Source of the DNA: Fimbriimonas sp.
Lineage (GTDB): Bacteria; Armatimonadota; Fimbriimonadia; Fimbriimonadales; Fimbriimonadaceae
Direction: 5' to 3'
Assembly: GCA_031292555.1 (NCBI GenBank)
Contig: JARLGV010000051.1
Coordinates: 62,001-126,000 of the forward strand
DNA length: 64,000 nt
This document shows, piece by piece, positions 1 to 8,462 of this stretch; within the stretch, counting starts at the first letter, position 1, and each line of letters opens with the position of its first letter. The notes beneath the pieces were generated by a model. The model did not search any database, was not told the DNA's origin, and saw nothing but the letters and a program-made list of their open reading frames with translations. The translations under genes and the position numbers were made by a program.

Positions 1-1
1 T

Positions 2-940
2 GACGGCAAGATGTCGGCCGACTTCTCTCGATTCGATACCTGGGTGCGAATCTTCAAGGATGCCGGCGTCATTGGACGGATCGAGGGGGGGCATATCGGA
101 GGCCGCGTATCCGAAGCGTGGGAGTCCCAGTTCGGCGTGACCGTGAAATCCGCCGGAAAGGACGGAGTGGTCTCCAAGCAGGTTGCGCCGGATAGTCCGG
201 AGGCGACCGCCTTCTACTCTCAATACTTGCCGCTTCTCGTCAAGCACCTTAAGGTCAAGAGGCTGCTGTCGGCGTATATGCAGCACCTCGGCGACGAGCC
301 GATTGACGCGAACCACGGCACCTACATGGCGATGGCCGCTCTGGTCCGTCGCTATGCTCCCGAGCTCAAGATCATCGAAGCCACCCATACGCGCGAAGTG
401 GCAGGAGCCATTCAGATCTGGGTGCCCCAACTCAACTATGCACACGAAGGTTATGACTTCTATCGGGAGCAACAAACCAAGGGGGACGAGTTCTGGACCT
501 ACACCTGCGTGTGGCCGGAGGGCGAATACGCAAATCGGTTCATCGAACTGCCGCTGATCAAGACTCGGCTCTTGCACTGGATCAACTACCGGTATGGAAT
601 GACCGGATACCTTCACTGGGGATTCAACTACTGGGTCAAGGACGATCCATTCAGCGACGTGACGCGAACGAAGGCGAAGGACGGGTGGGGAGGGTTTTTG
701 CCCGCCGGCGATTCGTGGATCGTCTATCCCAAGGACGGCAGGCTTCTCGACTCGATTCGGTACGAGACTATGCGGGACGGCATCGCAGACTACGAATTGC
801 TATCGATGTTGGGTGAGCGAGATCCGGCAGCGGCCCACCGGCTGGCAGAGGAACTGATCCTGGCTTTCGACCATTACGTGACCGATGTTTCGGCGTTCCG
901 GAGGGTCAGACACCGATTGCTCGAACGTCTCTTGCCGTAG
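2..940 (+). CDS. DUF4091 / GH123-like glycoside hydrolase, 5' end cut by window
   Basis: The reading frame is open to the window edge (codons D-G-K before the first Met at 11), so the N-terminus is missing. About 312 residues are visible. A GDEP motif followed by an aromatic-rich barrel-like stretch (YGMTGYLHWGFNYW) and an end segment RDGIADYELL are typical of the DUF4091 domain, the catalytic C-terminal part of GH123-type beta-N-acetylgalactosaminidases; the D-E pair in GDEP would be the catalytic pair. Substrate is not known. It is followed 58 bases later by a secreted protein on the same strand. The family call is fairly sure; the enzymatic specificity is inference. Confidence 0.75.
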   Translation, partial: DGKMSADFSRFDTWVRIFKDAGVIGRIEGGHIGGRVSEAWESQFGVTVKSAGKDGVVSKQVAPDSPEATAFYSQYLPLLVKHLKVKRLLSAYMQHLGDEPIDANHGTYMAMAALVRRYAPELKIIEATHTREVAGAIQIWVPQLNYAHEGYDFYREQQTKGDEFWTYTCVWPEGEYANRFIELPLIKTRLLHWINYRYGMTGYLHWGFNYWVKDDPFSDVTRTKAKDGWGGFLPAGDSWIVYPKDGRLLDSIRYETMRDGIADYELLSMLGERDPAAAHRLAEELILAFDHYVTDVSAFRRVRHRLLERLLP

Positions 941-998
941 TAACGAATAGTCGCTTGGTGTCGCCCGACATCGAACGCATACTGTATGGGGAGTGTCT

Positions 999-3188
999 GT
1001 GAAAAGAATCGCTATCGGCGCCGGTCTATTGTGGTTGGTTTGCACCGCGGTGTCGTCGCTTGGCCCAACGAAGGGCTTTGAGCCGACCGCCACGATCACC
1101 CTGCAAGCCACAAGTGCCAAGCAGGCGCTGAAGGCGCTCAGCGACGCTTATCAGACTCGCTTGGAAGCCACTCCCCAGACAGCGGCCGAAACCGTCACGA
1201 TTCGCTTCAAGGCCGTCCCGCTTTCGGAAGCGATGAGGCGAATTGCAGACGCGGTCGACGGAAGTTGGAAGCAGGAGGGTGAGTCCTTTTTGCTGATTCG
1301 GACCGCCGACCAGCAACGGGCGGAGCGCAAGTCCGAGTTCGATCTAGACGTCGCCGGGATTCGCAAGGCGATTCAGAAGAGGGTCGAAGATATGGGCAAG
1401 ATGCAGGCATGGAACGCCGATGAGGCAGATAAGCTGGCAACGAAGGTCAAGAACCTCGTCAAGACATTCAATCCAAACGCCCAGCAGCAAGCATTCTATC
1501 GACAGGCGACCCAACTGAGTCAGGAGGCACCGATCGGCCGGGCAGTGTCCCAGATCGCTGCGATCATGGACCCCCAGGAGCTTGCCGCCGTACCGCCCTA
1601 CTATAAGACGGTCTGGTCTACGAATCCAACCGCGATGCAGCGTCCGTTGCCTGCCGCGGTCGCGCCCATCATCGAACAGTTCATCAGCAACCAGGCCCAA
1701 TGGGCGGCGGCCATCGAGAACCACCATTTGACCGCCCCCACCGTCGGAGGTACGACCTATTGGGTAGGTGATCTCGGCGACTTCCAGAACATGGAGTCCT
1801 CGGGCAAAGTTGAGGTCGTCTTGCTAACGGTTCAGCGATGGAATGAGTCGTCGTCGTTCAACTTCGAGCTTTCTGCTTACGACTCGAAGGGCAAGCGGAT
1901 CGCCCAGACCCAAAGTTCTCTGGGCAACATTGTCGAGAACTACATGGAGTCCATGAAGGACGTTCCGCCTCAGCCAGGTGAGAAAGGCATAACTCAGACG
2001 CCGGAGGCTGCCGAACTGCTCGCGTCACGCATGGCCAACCCAACTCAAAGCAGCAAGCCGATCTCGCCGGCCCTCCACGACGAGTTGATTCATCCCGAAT
2101 CGGTCGATCCACTCAGCTACTTTCTGTCGTCGTCGTTGATCCAGGCCGCCGAGTTAAAGGAAGTAAACATGGTCGCCTGCCTCACGGATAATGCGTTCTA
2201 CAGCACGTTCATGGGTACGGCAAAGGAGGTCCCGGTTGACCGATTCCTCAAGCGCCTCGAGTATTTCGACGAAGCGTCCAAGATTGCGGATGGCTGGCTA
2301 ACTCTCAAGCCGACTCGCCCTTACCGGAGCAGGACCAATCGAGTGGATCGTAAGGAACTTGGGAAATATCTGCGCCGGATTGAAGTCAAGCGCCCGCTGT
2401 CCATCGAAGAGCGAGCCGCATTTGCCCTCGCTCTGCCGGAACCCCAGGCGAATTACCTTCCAACCGTAATGGCATCCCTTGTCAAGGCTCGAAGCGAGGA
2501 CAACTTCGATAACAACATGCTGCGACTCTATGGTCTAACGACTCCGGAACAGCGGGCCAAGATGAGCTCATCGGGACTCCCGTTCGAAGCTTTGACCGAT
2601 CAACAGATGGAGTACGTGAGCCGTATGGTCTACGGCGTGAACTCCAATATCCAGTTCATGCCTCCTCCGCAAGCGCGAAACGCTCAGCAGATCGATTTCA
2701 ACCTCTACTACAACGGACTGCTACGCGAACCGACCGAATCTCTGCCGACCGGCATCCCCCGCCGAGGCGTCATCAAACTCAAGAGTGACTCATCTTACGT
2801 CGTGATGGCGGGCCCCACAAGGAACCAGCCGTACGATATGGCGCCACGCGAGTTGGACGCCAACTCACTTGCGTGGCAGAAGTACTCACAGGAGCGAATC
2901 GATTTGTTTCCTTGGATGAGCGACGAAATGCAGAAGGTGGACCTCACTCGCCTGCAATTTGGAAAACGGCTGCAGATTACGATTACGCTGCAGTTCACCC
3001 CGTCTCTGTCGATCGGGCAGTCGTTCGACGAGCACGATCCGGACCAATTCCAGACCGTGACAATCGACGACCTGAGCGGAGACTTCAAGAAGCAGTTCAC
3101 CGACGCGTACGCCAATCTCGCTCAAGCCTATGCTTCGGCAAAGCCTGGCACGTTCAACCGAGGTGGGGGGGCGAACCCGCCCCCCTAG
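999..3188 (+). CDS. secreted protein with STN-like N-terminal domain, function unknown
   Basis: 729 residues. I chose GTG at 999 over GTG at 993 because GGGGAG at 988-993 then lies 5 bases upstream. A signal peptide (K-R, then IAIGAGLLWLVCTAV) is followed at about residues 30-105 by a segment with the pattern of the secretin/TonB short N-terminal (STN) domain: ITLQATSAKQALKALSDA, then FKAVPLSEAMRRIADAV. The remaining 600 residues are not recognised; they are rich in charged helices and end in a Gly/Pro tail. No secretin barrel follows, so it is not a secretin. The extreme 3' end encodes a GC-rich hairpin, described separately as a terminator. Confidence 0.7.
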   Translation: MKRIAIGAGLLWLVCTAVSSLGPTKGFEPTATITLQATSAKQALKALSDAYQTRLEATPQTAAETVTIRFKAVPLSEAMRRIADAVDGSWKQEGESFLLIRTADQQRAERKSEFDLDVAGIRKAIQKRVEDMGKMQAWNADEADKLATKVKNLVKTFNPNAQQQAFYRQATQLSQEAPIGRAVSQIAAIMDPQELAAVPPYYKTVWSTNPTAMQRPLPAAVAPIIEQFISNQAQWAAAIENHHLTAPTVGGTTYWVGDLGDFQNMESSGKVEVVLLTVQRWNESSSFNFELSAYDSKGKRIAQTQSSLGNIVENYMESMKDVPPQPGEKGITQTPEAAELLASRMANPTQSSKPISPALHDELIHPESVDPLSYFLSSSLIQAAELKEVNMVACLTDNAFYSTFMGTAKEVPVDRFLKRLEYFDEASKIADGWLTLKPTRPYRSRTNRVDRKELGKYLRRIEVKRPLSIEERAAFALALPEPQANYLPTVMASLVKARSEDNFDNNMLRLYGLTTPEQRAKMSSSGLPFEALTDQQMEYVSRMVYGVNSNIQFMPPPQARNAQQIDFNLYYNGLLREPTESLPTGIPRRGVIKLKSDSSYVVMAGPTRNQPYDMAPRELDANSLAWQKYSQERIDLFPWMSDEMQKVDLTRLQFGKRLQITITLQFTPSLSIGQSFDEHDPDQFQTVTIDDLSGDFKKQFTDAYANLAQAYASAKPGTFNRGGGANPPP
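3166..3185. terminator. bidirectional hairpin inside the 3' end of a coding sequence
   Basis: GGGGGGCG (3166-3173), loop AACC, CGCCCCCC (3178-3185) form a perfect 8-bp stem ending just before the TAG of the upstream gene. The convergent gene stops at 3192, 3 bases further on, so both transcripts would read through this hairpin. There is no long T-tract, so intrinsic termination is inferred from position and stem strength only. Confidence 0.5.
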
Positions 3189-3191
3189 AAC

Positions 3192-4319
3192 CTAGTTGAT
3201 CCAGTCGGCCACGAAGATGTTCGTTTCGTGGGGCTTGCTGCCGTATCGGTTGGAAGCAAACACGAGCTTCTTCCCGTCGCGGCTGAACATCGGGAAACCA
3301 TCGAACTCGGGCGCGGTGGTGATTCGCTCGAGGCCGGTGCCGTCCAAGTTGATCATGTAGATGTCGAACTCCCGACCTTGAGGATCGGCGAAGTTCGTGC
3401 TGAAGATGACCCGTTTGCCGTCGGGGTGAATAAACGGCGCGAAGGAGGCTCCGCCCAGATGCGTTACCTGCCGCTTGTGGCTGCCGTCCGGATTCATAAC
3501 CCAGATCTCGAGCTTGCCAGGTCGAACGAGGCTCTGGTGCAGCAGGTCCAGATAGTCCTTCTTCTCCGTATCGTTCGTGACGGCCTGCCGGCGATAGGCC
3601 ACCGTCTTGGAGTCCCAACTTACGAACGGACCGCCGTCATATCCGATCTCGTCGGTAAGCCGCTTGATATGCGAGCCATCAAGGTTGGCGCGGTAGATGT
3701 CTAGATCACCGTCGAAACTGCCGGTGAAGACCATGTACTTGCCGTTCGGGGCGATCGTCGTCTCCGCCACGTAACCGTCCTTCTTGATGATCGGAGTCAG
3801 TTCGGAGCCGTCCGGCTTGGCCCGATAAAGCGCGAAGTCGGGATTAACCATCCACACATAGCCTTTGCTGTGGTCGATGGGCGCTTGCGGACCGGGGTTT
3901 CGCTCGTGGGTGGAACTGAAGTAGATGTGCTTGCCGTCCGGCGCGAAGTAGCTGCAAGTACATCTGCCTTTGCCGGTGCTGACGAGGTGCTTGTTCGACC
4001 CGTCCGCATTCATGATGAATATCTGTTCATCGGGATATTGGGGCTGCGCCGTCTGATAGATCAGTTGCTTGCAGTCGGGGCTCCAATACGCCTCGGCATT
4101 CTCGCCGCCAAAGGTCAGTTGGCGTACATTCTTGAGGTGCTTTTCCCCCGGGAACAGAGGGACAAGCCGCGAGTCCGGAGCCTGACCGCGGCCCAGGACG
4201 AAACATATCACTAGAGGAAGCATGAAGCCATATGATGCGAAAGCGACCCGATTGTTCCCTCTAGCCTCCTGATGAACTGATTGCGAATCTGATGCTTTTT
4301 CGCTGATCGCTTTCAGCAC
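3192..4319 (-). CDS. PD40/TolB-like beta-propeller protein
   Basis: Up to 375 residues. Repeated blades read as 'SPDGK.I.FSS' followed by 'DIYRANLDGS..RLT' (for example ADGSNKHL, LDGSHIKRLTDE, PDGSHKRQVTHL, LDGTGLERIT), the hallmark of PD40/WD40-like propellers related to TolB. A hydrophobic stretch MLPLVICFVLG near residue 33 suggests export. The start is uncertain: GTG at 4319 opens the frame, but a good AGGAGG at about 4270-4265 is not followed by a usable start at normal distance, and ATG (MLPLV) lies further in. Such proteins act as periplasmic or surface protein-binding scaffolds; the partner is unknown. It is convergent with the STN-like gene. Confidence 0.75.
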   Translation of the reverse strand: MLKAISEKASDSQSVHQEARGNNRVAFASYGFMLPLVICFVLGRGQAPDSRLVPLFPGEKHLKNVRQLTFGGENAEAYWSPDCKQLIYQTAQPQYPDEQIFIMNADGSNKHLVSTGKGRCTCSYFAPDGKHIYFSSTHERNPGPQAPIDHSKGYVWMVNPDFALYRAKPDGSELTPIIKKDGYVAETTIAPNGKYMVFTGSFDGDLDIYRANLDGSHIKRLTDEIGYDGGPFVSWDSKTVAYRRQAVTNDTEKKDYLDLLHQSLVRPGKLEIWVMNPDGSHKRQVTHLGGASFAPFIHPDGKRVIFSTNFADPQGREFDIYMINLDGTGLERITTAPEFDGFPMFSRDGKKLVFASNRYGSKPHETNIFVADWIN

Positions 4320-4332
4320 AATAACGACATTT

Positions 4333-5310
4333 TTACCGGGAGGCCCACTCGATCATCCTATCGAATAACCCATCGACTCGCGCGTCGACCTGTTGCCGGG
4401 CCGGATCGGCGAGATGCCAATTGACGATCTCGCGCGCTCCAATCGAGAACGGTACGGTGCACTGGAACTCGGGAACCGCCCGTTTGATCTTCGAATTGTC
4501 GAAGATCGAGCTGTTCGCTTTGTCTCCCAATAGGCCCGCTTCCCACTCCGGCACGAATCGCCCGATCACTTCGGAGGGAACATGGACCTTCTTCGCCTCG
4601 ACGCCGGCTGCTGCCGCCACGAGGTCGTAGATCTGATCCCACGTGAGCCATTCGTCGGACGTGATGTGGTAGGACTCGCCAATCGCATGGGAATTCCCCA
4701 GCAAACCGATGAAGCCCTTGGCGAAATCCGAATGGTGAGTCAGCGTCCAGATCGACGTACCATCGCCGAGAACGACGACCGGCTTCCCAGCCCGCATGCG
4801 CTCGACGACGGTATATCCCCCCTCGAAGGGCAGCAACGTCTTGTCGTACGTGTGGGAGGGGCGCACGATTGTATAAGGGAACTTGCGCTTCTGGTAGGCA
4901 TCGACGAGCATCTCCTCACAGGCAATCTTGTTTCGCGAATACTGCCAATGTGGGTTGTCCAGCAAGGTGGATTCAGTGATCGGGAGCGTCGACGGCGGAG
5001 TCTGATAGGCCGAAGCGGACGAAATGAACACGAATTGCCCCGTCTTGCCCTCGAACAGATCGATGCCGTTCTGAATATGGTCGGTTGTGAAGGCGATCCA
5101 GTCGACGACCGCATCCCACGTGTGTCCTTTCAAGGCGGCTTCTGCCGATGCGCGGTCGCGAATATCGCCGTTCAGCACCTTCACCCCCTGGGGCGTTGGC
5201 CGGTCGCTGTGCCCGCGATTGAGCAGGTAGAGGTCGATCCCCTTGGTGAGGGCCAATGGAGTGCAAGCCGAGCTGATGATTCCGGTGCCACCGATGAAAA
5301 GGACCTTCAT
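4333..5310 (-). CDS. NAD(P)-dependent epimerase/dehydratase, extended SDR family
   Basis: 325 residues. It begins MKVLFIGGTGIISS, a glycine-rich Rossmann nucleotide-binding loop, followed by LLNRG at the end of strand beta2 and by a conserved SSASAY segment. The catalytic pair is visible as YSRNK (Y-x-x-x-K) near residue 124, and VRPSHTY follows as in sugar-nucleotide epimerases. The C-terminal half carries substrate-binding features (YHITSDEWLTWDQIYDLVAAAAG). The substrate cannot be told; family members act on nucleotide sugars or related small molecules in the cytoplasm. It sits 13 bases upstream of the PD40 gene on the same strand, so the two may be co-transcribed. Confidence 0.85.
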   Translation of the reverse strand: MKVLFIGGTGIISSACTPLALTKGIDLYLLNRGHSDRPTPQGVKVLNGDIRDRASAEAALKGHTWDAVVDWIAFTTDHIQNGIDLFEGKTGQFVFISSASAYQTPPSTLPITESTLLDNPHWQYSRNKIACEEMLVDAYQKRKFPYTIVRPSHTYDKTLLPFEGGYTVVERMRAGKPVVVLGDGTSIWTLTHHSDFAKGFIGLLGNSHAIGESYHITSDEWLTWDQIYDLVAAAAGVEAKKVHVPSEVIGRFVPEWEAGLLGDKANSSIFDNSKIKRAVPEFQCTVPFSIGAREIVNWHLADPARQQVDARVDGLFDRMIEWASR

Positions 5311-5426
5311 GTCGCTATTCTGGCGGATTTACAGAGCAAGAGACTTGGGTCTGTCGGTCGGGATGAAACTCGCGCCAACGGGACAGGAATCGGACAGTCG
5401 CTTGAGTTCGTCTGTAGCTAGGACCC

Positions 5427-7301
5427 TTGATCACACCGAACACTGCAAACACAAAGAAAGAGCGATTCTTCACGAACTGGCGGATTGGTCTGATCGGCGT
5501 CTTTGCGTTGACGGTTGTCCTTTACCTGCCATCGCTCATGGGCTTCCCGTTCTGGGACGACCCCGGCCTGATCAACGGCGAGGAGTTCGGGGGCAACACG
5601 ATCGCCGCCGCGCTGACTCACTCCCTCGGGAATTACTACCGCCCTCTGACGTCGCTATCGTTCGTGGTGGATACCATCTACGCCAAGGGCAACCCGTTCT
5701 TCTACCACCAGACGAACATCCTGTTCCATGCCTTTACCGCCGTTCTCATCAGTTGCCTGGCGCTCTTGATCACAAAGAGCCGAGTCGCCGGCATCCTCTC
5801 GGGCGCGTTCTTTGCGGCTCAGCCGCTGCAGCTTGGGGCGGCCGCTTGGATCGGCGGACGGACCGACGTGCTTTCCTCGTTCTTCCTCCTGGGTTTCGTT
5901 ACGGCCCTGGTTCTCTACTTGCGGTCGCCCAAGCCCGGTTGGCTCGTCGTCTCGGTCGTTTCCTTCGTATTGGCGGCATTGGCCAAAGAGCAGGCGATCG
6001 CGATTCTGCCCGTCATTCCGCTCTCGGTGTTTGTCTTTGGAAGCGGTAAGTGGAAGGACGCCGGCAAGCTGTGCATCCCCTTCGGCACGGTCACTGTCCT
6101 CTACTTGCTTCTTTGGGTCACCCACGCGCCACTCCCACCGGCGGCCCATAACACTCTGATCGGCACCGTTACCCTAGCCTTGCGGACGGCAGCTTTCTAT
6201 GGCCTTGGCCTACTTGTCCCCAACCGGCCGTCGCTTGTGACGTTCACACTGGAGAACTACGCGACCGTCCCGTGGATACTTTTCGGAGCCGTGCTGGTTG
6301 CCGTCGGTGCGCTGCTCCTGCGAATGGCGTGGCAGCGAAATCGACCGGTCGCCTTTATCGCGGTTTGCGCCCTTCTGGTCTACATCCCGATCTCGAATTT
6401 CCCAACGATTCCGTCGATGGTCATCGCCTCGTACCGGCTAGGCGAGTCGGGAGCATTCGCCGCCTGCCTGTTCGGCATCTTGGGAGCATGGGCTCTGTCG
6501 ACAAAACGGCAAGCTCTGGGTTGGATCTTGGGCGGCAATCTGGTTCTCGGTCTTGCCGTAACTTGGTGGGGCGTGCATCTATGGCTCACTCCCATGACGT
6601 TCTTTTCGCACGTCGCAAGGACGGATCCGCACTTCATCGTGGGCGACCAGTTCTATGCCAAAGTGCTCGAGACCGCCGGCCGAACGGCGGAGGCGGAGGC
6701 ATGCACGGCCAAGACGGTCGACTGGATCTTTGGTACACCCAACTGGATCGACTTGATCCAGCGGAAGCGAAGTTTGGCAATCGATGAGGACGTGATGCAG
6801 CGTCTTCGCACCAACCTGGGCGTGCCGGTCATTCCGGCCGTCGGCACGTTCATAGGTGAAGACGCGTTCTATCTTGCTCGACTCAACCAGATGGAGAAAG
6901 CCCAGCACATCGCCGCCGACGCACTCGTGATCGCCCCGCGCGACCCTTGGCTGAATTACCTGTACGGGAGGATGACCCTCCACACCGATAGGAGGAAGGC
7001 AATAGGCTACTGGCGAACCGCCATGATGCTTGCACCCGGCTATGCCGATTGCGCCGCTTCCTTGGCTCACGAATTGGTGGTCGACAAGCAGTTCAGGGAA
7101 GCAGCAACTCTGCTCGACAAGGCCCTCGAACCGGGCGACTATCGCGGCGGCGCCTGGCTCGACCTGGCGGATGCCAAGATCGCCCTTGGCGACCCATCCG
7201 GCGCAACCGCCGCGCTAGATAATGCTGAGAAGGCTCTGTTCGCTCCAGCCAAGGCGGATATCCAGAAAAGGCGCGGCACGATCCGGTCGCTTCGCCGGTA
7301 G
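5427..7301 (+). CDS. polytopic membrane protein with C-terminal TPRs, glycosyltransferase (GT39/TMTC)-like
   Basis: 624 residues starting at TTG, with an AGGACC-like ribosome binding site. Around ten hydrophobic segments fill residues 20-400. The first luminal loop contains FWDDPG and then NYYRPLTSLSF, the arrangement seen in GT39/TMTC-type O-mannosyltransferases, where the acidic pair binds the lipid-linked donor. Residues about 470-620 form helical TPR-like repeats (WLNYLYGRMTLH, YADCAASLAHELV, GAWLDLADAKIALGD). The expected role is transfer of a sugar from a polyprenyl phosphate outside the membrane, with the TPR part binding acceptor or partner. It stands at the head of the polysaccharide region. 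The activity is inferred from topology. Confidence 0.7.
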   Translation: MITPNTANTKKERFFTNWRIGLIGVFALTVVLYLPSLMGFPFWDDPGLINGEEFGGNTIAAALTHSLGNYYRPLTSLSFVVDTIYAKGNPFFYHQTNILFHAFTAVLISCLALLITKSRVAGILSGAFFAAQPLQLGAAAWIGGRTDVLSSFFLLGFVTALVLYLRSPKPGWLVVSVVSFVLAALAKEQAIAILPVIPLSVFVFGSGKWKDAGKLCIPFGTVTVLYLLLWVTHAPLPPAAHNTLIGTVTLALRTAAFYGLGLLVPNRPSLVTFTLENYATVPWILFGAVLVAVGALLLRMAWQRNRPVAFIAVCALLVYIPISNFPTIPSMVIASYRLGESGAFAACLFGILGAWALSTKRQALGWILGGNLVLGLAVTWWGVHLWLTPMTFFSHVARTDPHFIVGDQFYAKVLETAGRTAEAEACTAKTVDWIFGTPNWIDLIQRKRSLAIDEDVMQRLRTNLGVPVIPAVGTFIGEDAFYLARLNQMEKAQHIAADALVIAPRDPWLNYLYGRMTLHTDRRKAIGYWRTAMMLAPGYADCAASLAHELVVDKQFREAATLLDKALEPGDYRGGAWLDLADAKIALGDPSGATAALDNAEKALFAPAKADIQKRRGTIRSLRR

Positions 7302-7340
7302 CCGGCAGGGTAAACAGGCGTCGGACCGGCTCGGGAATCA

Positions 7341-7394
7341 CCCGTGAAAGCTTCCTTTTCAGCCCGTGAAACTGTTTCTAGTTTGAGGTCAAAC
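7341..7394 (+). promoter_or_regulatory. candidate operator region upstream of the sugar isomerase gene
   Basis: Between the TPR membrane protein and the isomerase start at 7434 lie a direct repeat CCCGTGAAA (7341-7349 and 7363-7371, 22 bp apart, two helical turns) and two adjacent palindromes: GAAACTGTTTC (7368-7378) and GTTTGA-GG-TCAAAC (7381-7394). This is the texture of a regulator binding region; no cognate regulator is adjacent. The sequence pattern is seen directly; the role is inference. Confidence 0.35.
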
Positions 7395-7433
7395 AATGCC
7401 AAATCTTGAGGTGGATGCGGTAAACCTGGAAGC

Positions 7434-8285
7434 ATGTACATCGGTCTGAGTCCAGGCGCAATTGGCGTCCGCGTCGAGAATTTATCGCAGAGAATCGCAG
7501 CCGCTAAGAACCACGGGTTTGCCGGAGTTGAGATCGATGTCCATGAAGTTGCCAAGCTCGTCGAAGAGGGTGGCGCTGAAAAGATCATCGGCCAATTTCA
7601 AGAAGCCGACGTCATCGCATGCGGCTGGGGACTGCCCACCGATTGGCGGTCGTCTGAGGAAAACTGGAAGCGCGACCTCCAGGAGCTCCCTAAGCTCGCC
7701 AAGGCGGCGGCCGAGATCGGCTGCTATCGCGTCTCAACCTGGATCATGCCTGCTTCGAACGACTTGGAATTCGACGCGAATCTGAAGTTTCACGTCGAGC
7801 GGTTCAAGCCGATCGCCGAGATCGTAGGTGAGTACGGCCACCGTCTGGGACTCGAGTTCGTCGGGCCCAAGACCCTCCGGGATAAGTTCAAGCACGAGTT
7901 CGTGTACGACCTGCCGGGCATGATGAACATGGCCAACTGGATCGGTCCGAATGTCGGACTGCTGTTGGATAGCTGGCACCTCTATACGTCCCATGGCTCG
8001 ATTGCCCAGGTCGAAGAGCTTAGCGAAACCGACATCGTCTACGTCCATGTTAACGACGGCCCCTTGGGCGTACCGGTCGACGAACAGCTTGACGGAGTGC
8101 GTGGCTTACCTGGCGAAACCGGCCTGATCGATATGGCGGGATTCCTTGGCGCCCTCAAGCGAATCGGCTATTCCGGTCCCGTCGTTCCCGAGCCGTTCAA
8201 GAAAGAGCTTGGCGATTTGCCCGACGATTCCGCAAGACTGGATCTGGTCGCCGAGAGCATGAGGAAGATTTTCAACCTGATTTAG
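7434..8285 (+). CDS. sugar phosphate isomerase/epimerase (xylose isomerase-like TIM barrel)
   Basis: 283 residues. ATG at 7434 follows a GGAAG ribosome binding site. The sequence follows the AP-endonuclease-2/xylose-isomerase-like TIM barrel: LGLEFVGP (metal-ligand Glu on a strand), LLLDSWHLY (Asp and His ligands), IVYVHVNDG (strand with His) and YSGPVVPEPF (last strand with Glu). These four positions normally bind one divalent metal for aldose-ketose or epimerase chemistry, or inositol catabolism. The exact substrate is unknown. It lies between two membrane proteins of the polysaccharide region but has its own regulatory-looking upstream segment. Confidence 0.85.
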   Translation: MYIGLSPGAIGVRVENLSQRIAAAKNHGFAGVEIDVHEVAKLVEEGGAEKIIGQFQEADVIACGWGLPTDWRSSEENWKRDLQELPKLAKAAAEIGCYRVSTWIMPASNDLEFDANLKFHVERFKPIAEIVGEYGHRLGLEFVGPKTLRDKFKHEFVYDLPGMMNMANWIGPNVGLLLDSWHLYTSHGSIAQVEELSETDIVYVHVNDGPLGVPVDEQLDGVRGLPGETGLIDMAGFLGALKRIGYSGPVVPEPFKKELGDLPDDSARLDLVAESMRKIFNLI

Positions 8286-8382
8286 GCTCGCACAGCGACG
8301 CATAACCTCGCACCGAAACGTCAAATCATACGGTGGTTGCTCAGAAAAGCGTGAATTTAACCGCTTAAACGATGCAATACTT

Positions 8383-8456
8383 GAGCCGTGTGCGGGAGTG
8401 CTGGCGCTATGCCCGGTAAACGAGTACGGCTCTTCATTGAGAACGCGGTTGAAGAG
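8383..8456 (+). promoter_or_regulatory. candidate structured leader upstream of the MBOAT gene
   Basis: GAGCCGT (8383-8389) can pair with ACGGCTC (8426-8432). Inside it CGGG (8393-8396) pairs with CCCG (8412-8415), and AGTG (8397-8400) with CGCT (8405-8408). The right arm of the outer stem overlaps a second stem, CTCTTCA (8430-8436) with TGAAGAG (8450-8456), whose right arm covers the GAAGAG ribosome binding site of the gene at 8463. The two stems are mutually exclusive. It matches no riboswitch class I can recall, and no clear promoter is visible upstream. Confidence 0.3.
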
Positions 8457-8462
8457 TAACGG

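Noticed and set aside
8341-8462. Known c-di-GMP, glycine or cobalamin riboswitch before the MBOAT gene
   Set aside because: The conserved core sequences of these classes are not present; only an unassigned structure is claimed.
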